Below are positions 44,399 to 56,100 of a stretch of 64,000 bases of DNA, piece by piece. The position numbers were made by a program, and so were the translations under genes. The notes beneath the pieces were generated by a model that was given only the letters and a program-made list of their open reading frames with translations, was not told the DNA's origin and searched no databases. Source of the DNA: Parelaphostrongylus tenuis (lineage: Eukaryota > Nematoda > Chromadorea > Rhabditida > Metastrongylidae). The stretch spans positions 20,853-84,852 of the forward strand of contig JAHQIW010000857.1 of the NCBI GenBank assembly GCA_019055375.1, given 5' to 3'. The first letter of the stretch is position 1; each line of letters starts with the position of its first letter.

Positions 44399-44919
44399 GC
44401 CCAACGAAATGCACAGCTTCTACAGAATAACATTCAGCTTGCGATCAGTTATAATTCGGATTATCAAAAACTAGAAACAGATTGAAATGTCGGGCTCTGT
44501 TTTCTTTATCCATAAGAGTGTTAGTAATCATTCGAAAGCTTGAAATCTCCGGGTAGCGCGGTACTCAGTCGTTTTTTTCGAAACAAACCCTTTATAACGC
44601 TGTAAAAATTCAAAATAAAACTATGCTTTACCGAAAATCATATGAACGTGTGAAGGAAATGTAGTAGTGTCAGAGCTATACTTTAATGCGAGATTTCTTT
44701 CAAAGCTGAGAAACAGTTTCTAATTAAATAACAAAAATCACATCTTATATGTGACCCGGCAAAGCGTCGTCGCTAGATGGCCGTGTCGATACCCGCTGCA
44801 TCCCCCTGGGATCTGAAAGAGAACATATATGGCAAATCAACACAAAGTAGTCAAAAGTAGCCAACGTAAATTTCTTATTTAACTACATCTGAGCAGTGGT
44901 ATAATTTTATGACGGTCTT

Positions 44920-46360
44920 TTCGGTTAGATAAGAGGAAATGAAACGATCCATTTCCCTGGACAAGAATTTTACATAAGAGTGTTAACAATCATTCGGAAG
45001 CTTGAATCTCGCGCAAGTGTTTACGTGCTCGTTCTTGAAAAAGCTTTCCCACAGCGCTGTAGCAATCAAGAGTCATGTTTTACACGCGCTCCCCTCGTTC
45101 AACACTATCATGCTTATATCTTGCTGGACAAAACGCCTTAATCTAATAGGTTGGGGAAAAAGTTGTGAGAAAATGCCTGAAACTTCTTGGGTGGAGGCCA
45201 TTTTTTGTGCTTTTTGGCTCATTTGAAAGCCCGTTTTCTCCCGCGTTGATTGGTGAATAATCTATCTAGTTATTTCAAACGGAGTTAAAAGTGAGCAAAA
45301 TAGGTTGTTGACGGTGCACGAATGGCTCTTGGGTTCAGATGCAACGGTGGCAAGTGAACGCATCAATCTGGCTTGGGGCTGGCAAAAGGCTGATCTTCCA
45401 AACTTTCTTCACCTTCGTCAAACTTTTGGAACCATCTATATACCGTTTTTTTGCCAGCTGTGTCTTCGCCCCAAGCCAGATTGATGCGTTCACTTTGCCG
45501 CCATTCCTGCATCACCAACAACCTAATTTGCTCGCTTGTTAACTCCATATTGAAATAAGTGAATAGATTATACACCAAACAACGCGGGAGATGACGGCCT
45601 TTCAAATGAGCCTAAAAAACACAAAAGATGGCCAACACCTAAAAAGCTACAAGCAGTTTCTTAGAACTTTTTCCCCAACCTATTTCAACCGATCGTAATC
45701 GTCCAAACAGCTCAAATCTTAGAGATCTCAAATATCTGTCTGCTATTCAGAAAGTTTTTTTTACAGCCTTGAAGCAATAAAAAAAGTTTGGTGTTACATA
45801 CATGCGTATTTCTTCCAGAACAGCACTCTTTGCTCGAATTATATGTAATCATTCAAATGCGTAGGTTTATAGGATTCTAACGCTGTGCCAATTTTCTGCA
45901 AAGACCGCTTCGCTGCAAAGTAGCACTGAAAGTAAGTCGAGTTACAATACGCTGTGCATTTATTTGACGGCTAGTGTGTATGCCGGCCCGTTGATAGATA
46001 GTGCTATTGACAAACCACACAAGCGCGTTTCACATGTGGGGTGCAATTTTTGTTACTGAATTTAGGACTTGTCTCTGCTTCGGAAGAAACTCGAAATAAA
46101 ATGTATGACTGTGATACTCAAGGAACTCTTCTACACGCTTATAAGGTCTTCGTGCTTCCAATAAATCAAAAACGTAACAGAAATGAAGGCGCGCGGCAGG
46201 TGTAAACATAAGTTATTTTTAGATGCTAGAGCAACATAAGAACTCCTTTTCGAAAAATAAGTAAGTGGCTCAGTAGCCAGGAGTTTGAGCCTTCGAGTGA
46301 ATACTAACACTTTAATAAAAATTTCGTGTCCAGCGAAAAAGATCGTTCTTCATTTCTTCT
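44920..46360. mobile_element. family D element split by a mariner dimer
   Basis: The left arm at 44920-45095 and the right arm at 46195-46360 match the family D terminal repeats. The internal region is interrupted by the palindromic mariner at 45146-45690. Confidence 0.7.
45146..45690. mobile_element. palindromic mariner 5'-end dimer inside a family D element
   Basis: Both outer ends are the same mariner 5' terminus in inverted orientation (AATAGGTTGGGGAAAAAGTT at left, AACTTTTTCCCCAACCTATT at right). Each arm encodes the helix-turn-helix (minus arm: ELTSEQIRLLVMQEWRQSER). No C-terminal region is present. The arms meet near 45.40 kb. The flanks on both sides are family D sequence, showing insertion into a pre-existing D copy. 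Confidence 0.75.
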
Positions 46361-46374
46361 CATAGTACCGCAGT

Positions 46375-46495
46375 GACTATATCTCCAATGAAGATGAGTG
46401 GCGTGTAAAACTTTGAACCTCGGACAGGAGTTGAACTCACACAACACCCTTTCGAAGGTATGTAGTAACCACTGCACTACCATGGCTCCTACTCT
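46375..46495 (-). mobile_element. family C SINE
   Basis: The plus strand reads a tail remnant, then CGGACAGGAGTTGAACTC (B-box complement) and AACCACTGCACTACCATGG (head). Confidence 0.65.
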
Positions 46496-46746
46496 GATAT
46501 CACTTTTCCTGCTATACAAGACAACCATTTTATCAGCAACCAACGTCACTCTCATAGGCACTGAGCTAAGTTAGCAGAAAGAGGCCCCTGCATCCAGAAA
46601 GGGTGAAACGCGGGTTTGACTTCAGCTTGAGGTTGAAAGTTTCGCACATAATCGAACAATATTGGACGACATACCGGCTACGCTAATTAGGTAATCGGAT
46701 GAAGCTGTGACCAACAAAGCTGACCAAATCATAAGAATCCACTCAC

Positions 46747-47132
46747 TGTATTCATTGAACTGAGATCTTTCCCTTTACGAATGGCATATTCGCTGATAGG
46801 TGCCATCCAACATAACGGCATCGCAGATTCCGTGTCTTCTTTGCACTTATTGAACATTTCGCTATAGCTCTCAAGTGCATAAGTACCATTCAATTCTCTA
46901 TACCTAAACTCAAATAAAACATTTATGTCGACAAAACAACATCATTATTCAAATCTTGAGAAAAGAAGAAAACTAAAGAAAAGAAAAACTAAAGAAAAAC
47001 ATTAATTTCACAGTAAATGATAAAACGTTACCTTGTCAATCGCAAGTCTATAGAATCTGACGATGTGCTAGCATCCCAAATCTGTTCCATGGGAAAAACT
47101 TCTTCAGAGGTGAAGCTATCACAAGTTCTTCT
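46747..47132 (-). CDS. MIOS-like gene, junction from propeller to alpha-solenoid
   Basis: Exons 47032-47132 and 46747-46903 join in phase 2 (AG plus G restores arginine) to give SSDSIDLRLTRYRELNGTYA, followed by FNKCKEDTESAMPLCWM. In MIOS the same place reads MRLRALSRYG and then a solenoid helix ending in LWYTL. The acceptors are CCATTTTGAG (weak) and TTTGAGTTTAG (strong); the last donor is GTGAGTGG in phase 0. Between this pair and the exon at 50.4 kb, about 60-80 residues expected for the family are not found. Confidence 0.62.
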
Positions 47133-50100
47133 CTCAAAATGGAAGTAAAAATCAAAGAGACATAAACAAAGTTTGTCTTTTGGACTCGCCCTTATATGAA
47201 CAATGGAACACTTTCTTAATCGAAAACCGTTTTTCAACCTTTTGAAGCCAAGGTCTTTTTCGCTTTCTTCAGACTTTTACTAATCATTCGATAGACCAAA
47301 TCTCGGCAATTCCGATATGTATTTGTCCCCGCAAAAAGCCCATTCAGTTGCGCTGTAGCAGCGACGACAAAACTGAGTTTTACAGTGGCAATTTTTCACT
47401 CAATAGAGCTTTCCCACTAGAGTTTTAGTAAACATTCGATAGCTCAAGCCTTGGTGAATTTGAAAAGTGTGCCTATTTCTTAGAATAGCCTCCTCAGCGG
47501 GCTACAAGAGCAAAAATCAATTTGCGTTTCATCTTCTATGGGCATTAGTCTCCTATGTTCATTTTGTACTGCCAAATAAACTCATTACAAAGCCTAAGCC
47601 TACGCTTAGGAGTGTGAGACGTGATCTTCTTTTTACTTTCCCACTTCTCCATAGAGACCTTTACAAGAACCAAGTCAGGTGCAGGATCACTTGAAACGTG
47701 CTATCAGTCAACTACTAAATCTGTTGAAAGACCATTCACAAACCCCAATCGAGTAAAAAAGGCACTTAATTGTCAAATGTGGTCCTATTTTTGCTACCAA
47801 AGCGCTCTAAGAAGGCTTTTTGAAGAAATACGCACACGTTCGAAATCGCCGAGACTCAAGCGATCAAGTGACTACTAAAGGTCAAAAAGATGAAAACGGA
47901 TTTGACCGCAAAGAGATGAAAAAAATTGGTTGCGATCAAAAGATGGTACCGAAACGGTCTACAAAACATAACGCTTCTTCACTGCAAAAAAACATCGCTG
48001 AACCAGGAGAATTGACATCTCAATATCAGTGCAAAATTCTATGACGACAAAATTCAACTAACAAAATTTGATAGCTTTATCTTCAACTGTTTCTTGAGAC
48101 CTCGCTCAGAACAATAGAAAATCTGATAACACATTTTAAGCTAGTGCTTATATGTTGAAAAGGCAACAAATTTTAAACCGATCCATTTGCAGGATAGGGG
48201 ACTTTCATAGGACAGTTAGTAATCGTTCAAAAGATTAATTCTCTGGCTACAACACCACGATGTTGGTTTTTCAAAACAGCTTTTTGTAACGATGTAGCAC
48301 TCAAAACAAGATCTTGTTCCTCACCCGCCTTTGACTTTCATTTTTACCACGGATATAAATCGCTGGAAGCACGAAAAGCACATCAGCGTGTTGAGAATAT
48401 TCCATAGTATCAGAATCATGCGTTTCACCTAAAGTTTCTGTCAATACGGTGGAAAATTCCCAATAGAATAACAATAGTTGCCGCCGTTCTAACGCAGTGC
48501 GGTAGATCGCTATCGACCTACGCGGTAAACAAGGGCCATTACCTTACTATTAAGCAGTCACTGAATTCTCTTAATCGTATTCATCAGATTACTTACTAAA
48601 AAGTCGTTGCTGAGATTTCCCATCACATTCTACTCAGCTATGAACTTTCCGGTGACGGTTTGTTTACCTGCCAACCCATGGAGGGGGGGGGTTAGCGGGA
48701 TATTGTTATTCAACTGGAGACTTTTTCACCCCATCGATAGAAAGCTCAGGTAAAAAAGGAAGATTCTGATAGTGCAGAAAATTTTCTACAAGCTAATGCT
48801 TTTCATGGTCCCAGAGCTTTATAAGCGTGATAAAAATGAAGGTGCAAGGTGAGTGTAAAGGAAAATCATTTTGGATGCTACAGTGTTATGAAAGGGTGTT
48901 TCGAAAACCAGCAAGGTAGAATGGTAGCTAAAGATTTGAACTTCCCAATGATTACTACCACTCCCATGAGAACTTCCTGCGCAGCAAGTGAGAACAGCTT
49001 GAAAATATGTCGCTCCCTAACATATAAGTACCTTTAACTTTCATGCGAATCCTTATGCCATTCAAGAAGCGCTGGACATGTGTTTCGGTTTTTCATTTTC
49101 ATCAGTGGCACGATGCTTTTCCTTTGAGCCAGTTCCCTGTATGAGAGTATACCCCTCAAATATAAAGGAATCGACGACAAAGATGCTACACAGAACGCGC
49201 AAGCTGAAAAGATTACTTCACATTGCTACGGAGATAACAAATAGCTACATGTCCAGTGATAAGATCATTCGTCATTGCAGTGATTGATAGTGGATTGTAC
49301 TACTCAATCTACCAGATATAAGCAGTCGACTGTTAATCACTACAATGATGGGTGATCTTATCACTGAACAGGTAGTGATTTGGGCACTTTTTCGTTTGCT
49401 AGCACAGATTTTCAAGCCTATCCGTTTATCTGGAGGAAAATTTTTCATAAATATTGTTGCAACGATTCTAATTTGAAATCTTTGGCTAGCTCGGTACGTG
49501 CTCATTTTTCGAAAAGACCCATTTATAACGCTTCAGCAAAAGAAAACATTCGTATTACACATGCGCATATTTCTCGCAGTCGTGAGCTCTTTCTTTGAAC
49601 GATAAGTACTCATTCGATAGCGTTAAATTCAACGATTCCAAAGCTGTGCTTATTTTCTGGAAATACATCTTCTCTACAATCTAGCAGGAGAAATATAATT
49701 AATGCACCATGCAATTATGTGTTTTTTAGCCAATTCACGGGATGTGTGGTGGCGGAGCAATGGTGGTTACCGCGACCATCGATCGATGGCGCCTATGTGA
49801 AGTGCGATTTCTTCTATTTGATTAGGAATTGTTTTTTTGGCTTTGGAAGAAACTCCAGATCCACCTTCTGGCTCTGATACAGAAAGACTTTCTCTACACG
49901 TTTATGTGCTTTTCGAGCTTACAGTGAAGTGATAGTCGAATTGCGATGTCGATGTGGAACATAATTTTATTCTTACAAAGTTATAAAAGGGTCATTTGAA
50001 GAAACCAGACACGTACCGTGCTTTTTAGTTAAGCTTTCGAATTATTACTAACACTCTTCATGACACGTTCTTATATGGCGAAAGGGATAGACCTGGAAAT

Positions 50101-53100
50101 CTGTGCAACCAAACGAAAAAATAGTGTGATTTGTTATCTCTAAAGTGTGAAGTGGTCTTTTGACCTCGCGCATGCGTGCAACATCTCTGTAGTCGATTCT
50201 TTTATGCGTAGATGAGAATATCATCTTACAAGGGATTGGTTCAAACGAAGAGAACCGTAGTAGTGATGAGGCTGAAAGGCTGAGAGAGTGTCCGGCACTT
50301 TATGAGTGCCATAACAGATCTCATGAAATGCTTGAAATATTTTGATAAATTGAAATCTGATACTCACCCGGAATGGATCAAATGGAAGATCTGGTGCACT
50401 GCAACGCAGAATACTTGAAGAGGCTCGGAAATGTAGGAACAGCTCGTAAGGCATGTAAGGATTCCAACGCATGGAGTTGAGTTCACTATATCCGTCCTAA
50501 GGAGACAGAGATTTATAATGTGGCATACTCGATGAAAACAAAAGAAAACCGAAAATGTTGGGGAAGGTCATGAAATTTAGCAGAAAACGACAACAATCGG
50601 TACTTTTCCTGATAAGCAAATGTGAGGTTGTTAACAATCGTTTTTATAGGGTGGGTACATTGATACGCACGGGGAGCGCGTGTCGGCTGAATGGAGAGTG
50701 ATGTCCGGTGCGGCTCGGAACGGGGTTGAACCTCGCCACCCCCCCCCCCCCCCCCCTCCATTCTCCGCCAAGCAATAACGAACGCTCCAGCCTAATCATA
50801 CTCAATATTACAGGGGATGAGCTCAACCACTTTTCTAGAACGTTTATGTAAAAGGTGAAATCTTCAAGCAAGCAATGAATCCGAAGATACTACGCGCATG
50901 CCACAGTACTGTGATGCGCACGAGGGGAAAATAATTGTGGTGCATGTCAAATAAACTCCAGTGAATAATAGCAATAGTAAAACAATGGATGACGTTCGGT
51001 CACTTTCGCCTTCCTCAGAGACTCAAAACTTCAAACTCATTCACAATCTATAACATTAGCTGATTGCTTTCAAAAGTTCGACAGAAAGACCTAATAATTT
51101 TTTTTTTTGGATCGCACGATGGATTCTCTTCAGTAAATAAATGGAGGATCTGCAACGATTCAAAGTTTCTTTCTGATTAGAAGGAACAAACGAGAAACCG
51201 ATCTCGTTCGCTGAAGAGGAACTTCTCATAGGAGTGGTAGTGACTATTAGAAAGCTGAAACTTGAGGCTACAGCCCCACGTCGCCGGCTTTTTAAAATAA
51301 CCCTATGTAACGCTGCAGCATCCAGATCAAAAATTATGTTTCACAATCGCCTTTCGTTTTCATTTTTATTACGCATACAACTCGCTGGAAGCCGGAAAGC
51401 ATATCAATTTGTAGAAAAGTCTTCGTAGTCTCACAGTCGATCGTTTTATCCCAAAGTTTCTTTGAAAGCCGGGGTAAAATTCCCAATTAATTAACATTAT
51501 ATCGATTGTTGCGCATCTGCGACGCCCCCTGACATCGACTTTGCCTAGTTGTATGGCCAGTAGACATCCTGCCAAAAATATAATCGATCTTATTTCCCCC
51601 CCCCCCCCCCCCTCCCCCCAATTTCCAGAAATTAAGCACATCGCTAGAATAAGAAAACTTTATGCTATCAGGTGATTACTATTACTCTATAGAAGAGCTC
51701 TGACCGTCTAGGTTTAAAGCACACAACAAAAGACCAGAGGAGATCGAAAAACGAGAAGAACCCTTTCGAGAGCAAACATAAATTTGCTTTCCTTGAAGCT
51801 TGTGCTATAGTTTGAGTACTAGCACTCTGAGAAAGGAGTTTTATCCAGTGAAATATAAGCGAGAAAATCAAAAGAAAAAACACGTGGTTTCTATGAAAGA
51901 TGATTTTATTTTGAATGTTACAGTGTTATAAAGGAGTGTTTTGAAAAACTCGAGACGTGGGGCTGCAGCCAAAAGTCTCAGCTTTCGAATGGTTCCTAAC
52001 ACTCTTATAAAAAGCTCTTCTCCAGCGAATGAGATCGATTTTTCATTCGCTCCCTCCCAGTCAGAAAGAACCGAATCAAACGATAACAGCTTTATAGAAA
52101 AGCTCTATACTACAATATTCATTGAAAAAAGTTTAATTCTTCTTTCAGCTTAGGTATGGAAGTATTCAAGTGAGTAAATTGTGAATCAATTTGGCCTTTC
52201 GAGGCTCTGAAAAAGGCGAAAACGCGCGAACCCCAGCTATTGTATTACTACTGTACTGTGCTATTCACTTCTACCTTACCATTTTATTTAATCAAGATCA
52301 CGATTCTTTTTCACTGTACGGAGCCCCTCCTTCTGGCATTCAATTCGTCTCCTCGTTTGCTTGAGGATTGCATTTTCTTTATGATCGCCGTAGAATACTT
52401 GTCGGGCAGATATCCTAGCAATATCGAGGATAGCCAGAGTGGGGCGTTCCGCAGGGCGTTCGTTATCGATCGCCCAAGTATTGATTACAATTCCAAGAAA
52501 AGATTATTTCTTAACCTCGGAAAGTTTGATATTTCAGTATTTCTTTCTTAATGACCAAATGTGAGGCGAGGTTGTTAGTAACTGTATCCATTGGATACAC
52601 TAATACACTACGGGGAGGCTGTGGCCAAATGGCTAGTGATACTTTAGGTGGGGTTCTTCTCTCACTGTCCCCGAAGGATAAAGGATAAAGCTCGCAGCGT
52701 TGATCATTCTCTGAGCGATGTACCAGGCATAGGTCTTGATCTAGCATCATTTTAGATGAGTAAATGTATAACTGGTCTTTACATTGGCTCGCGGTGGCCC
52801 ACCAATACATCAGATTAGTGCTGCTATCCTCGTAAACATGTCTGGTACCCGTTCACAAACTCGGAAGAATAAGCGCTTGGTAAGCCTTGAGTTAAAGTGG
52901 AAGCGTGCAGAGCACATAGCCCAGAGGTCAGTGAAACGCTTGAAAAATTGTAAAGTATGCAAGAATATACAGCTAAAGGAGGAAGCCACAGAAAAAGGGT
53001 GAAGACTAACGTGTTCTTTTGTGCTATCTGGCGACAAATCAAAAAACGACCTCTTTTGCTGGATAAAACCTCTTTATAAGAGTGTTAGAGATCATTCGAA

Positions 53101-56100
53101 AGCATGAAACTCTGGCTAATTCGCTACGCGGTGGTTTTTTTAACCTTCTGATAACGATGTAGCATTCAAAATAAAACTGTGTTCCACACCTTCTTCGACT
53201 TCTTTTCAGTATATTAAATGATTTCGGGAGGCTGAAAAGCATATGAACATGGACAAAAATCTAGTAGTATCAGCATCATACGTAATGTCTAGAGTTCCTT
53301 TCAAAACGAAGACAAAACTCGAATCAAATAACAAAAATCGCACTGCACATACGTGACGCGTCAACGCGATCAATGGATCGCGTACGGAATCCGCGGCCAC
53401 CATCCTCTCATAGCCCCCTACCCCTGCCTATGCGCAGCCCACACTTTAACCGAAACCAACGCCCACATATATAAAACTCAGTCCTATTTTCCTGATGTAC
53501 CGGAATGGAACGGTATTTCGACAAGATAAACACAACACTGGATCAGCGAAAGCTGAGCAATCGAATGGTCGCTTACAATCTGAGAAAAGACTTCTGTCCT
53601 CCGATAAATGTGCGTGTGTGAGAAACAAATACTTTCTTTTTCTTACGGAGTTTCAAAAAGACTTTTGAAACAACGGCCACATACCGCAGTAGCCAAATAA
53701 TTGATCTTTCGAATGATTACTGAAAGTGCAATGAAAAGTGCTCTTTCGAAGAAAGGGATCGTTTCGCAATTTGTCGCCAGACAACAAAAAAAAACCGACT
53801 AACGAAGTTTGAGAAGGACTTGGACCTACAATAGGAACTTTGATTTGCTGAACTGGCCCGAACAATTGCCTATTATCGTAGATATGAAGCTCTTCGCCGT
53901 TGAACGCAGCAAAAATATGAGTCCTAAAAATCAACGGATGGAAGAGCCTGCTCTCAAAAAAACCGAAAAACTTATGCAAAAAGATCATAAAATACCTGAA
54001 CTTATTGCTTGCCATGTGAGTAATAGTATGGTTAAGATACAGAGCCTGTTCTGTTTTATTCGGGCATCGAATGTCAAACATTCGTATACTATCCACTGTC
54101 GATAACAAAAGACGAGCTGGATGGTCCCTAAATCATACAATGAAAAGAAAAAAACTGAGCTGGGTGCAACAAGGAGGGGAGAAGCTGGTCGAATGGCCGA
54201 CTATCTAGCGATGATCCATGCGAGATTAACCCCCCTCCCACCCCAATACTCTCCTGCAAGCTATTCTCGATACGAAATGACTTGCCCAACCAAAATTTTG
54301 CAATGTTTGTGGCTGAAAATTTCCAAGCAAGCGATCATTGTGAGAAGTGAGTCGAGCGCTGGTGGTACTGGGATCCGTGCAGTAAAATGTGATGACGGTT
54401 CATATTGAATAAAATATAAAGTGATTAGATGTCAAAGTCGTCAAACGATTGGTTAACCGGACGGTTCGCTGTGGCCACAGGAATTGCTATCGTAGTGAGA
54501 GAATCCAATTTTTTTAAGAATGGAAACTTCCCACCAATACATAAGCCCTAACACGGATATCTCGCGCTTCAAGGGAATTATAAAGACCAGGACATTAATG
54601 AGGAGTGAGTAAGTAAAAGAGAGAGTAGCGGAGCTGGAGGAGACGAGGGGAGGGAAGGAGGTGGAGTTATAGAAAATTTAAACCACAGCGAATTCCCTCA
54701 ACAACAGAACCCGATCCCTCTATCCACATCGGTTGTAAGATAATGCTACGAAGGGACACAAGTAGGAACTTCCACGTTAGATGATTTTGAATTACCTTGA
54801 TATTAAGCCCTTTTATAACTTTTGGTAACAGAGAAATAAACACTACATTTATCAACTAAAAGTGATCAAAATTGCATAGTTTTGATATCGTTCAATTGTG
54901 CATTTTCTGCAAAGATTTTGGCATACAACTTGCCTGTACTTGTTTTGAGATGAAGCTGCATTGGGAACTTATTCGCCTACTACTCATACACAAATATCGC
55001 GCAAGAGAAAATGCTAGTGAAGCGACGCGCAAGACTAATGGAGCTTTTTGTGGACGGTCCGAGCGCGACTGATCCTGCATTGCGTTCTCTCCACCTTTAA
55101 ACTTCACGAACCACTTCCTAGCCGTCATTTCTGCAACTGTATCATTGCCCCAGCTCATTACTGGACGTCGTTTCACTATCGCTTTCCCATACGCGCCATT
55201 CGTGCATGGAAAGCAAGCGAATTTGCTCCCAAGACAGCTTCGTTTCAAAGCAAGAATGGACAAGTTGCATAACAAAATGATCACAAGAAGATGCGCAATT
55301 GAACGATACCAAAATCATACTGTTTCAACTACTTCTTGTTAATAAAATCGGTGTTTAGTGCTCTAATGCCACAACTTATAAAACGACCTAATATCTAAGG
55401 TGAATAAGGATAAAACGGCAAAGCTCCTGGCGTTGATCAATCCCTGAGTACTTCACCATGTATTCGTTTTCATTGATAAGCGTCGAGGTGACTGAATGTA
55501 TATCTGGTTCTTACATTAGCTCGCACGGTGGCCTACCAATGCATCAAGTCATTGTTGCTATACTCCGAGACAAGTCAAGCCCGATTCCCTTGAAAAGCTC
55601 GGTGATCCATGAACGCTGGATCGAACCATCGACTACGCGTACGTAACAGGATACCTCTAACCCTCGCACGATACGCGCCCTTATTTGGGCAGTAAGAGAT
55701 GATAACTTTGGAGAAACCTTGTTTGCAACGGTTATTTGAGCAAACGATGTCTTTTGAGCGAAAGCACAACTTTTTCGAGACGGATTTCTTCAAACTCACC
55801 AAAGCCAGCAAACATCGAAGATTTTAGAACAAGACGTTGCATGGAACACTTGACGAGATTTCAGAGCCACTTGACGTTGACCAGCGATATCCAAAACAAA
55901 TAAACAGCTTTCTACAGGCAGGTGGCTATAATTCAGAATTTAACGAAAGCATTCTAGGTGGCGAGGAGCTCGGAACACTAGAAAGAAACCGCGAAAAAAA
56001 CACTCACGGAAAATTTGTAACGGCTAACAATCCATTGTCAAGTTGATTTACTCGAACTAACTGAATAGGCTCGTTCGCTTGCCAAATTTTAAGCACTGAT

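Noticed and set aside
53809..54105. 98-codon plus-strand frame
   Set aside because: It is the antisense shadow of two MIOS-like exons, whose splice sites and WD pattern are on the minus strand.
54892..55284. 130-codon minus-strand frame as a gene
   Set aside because: It reads through a palindromic mariner dimer and is explained by the transposon.
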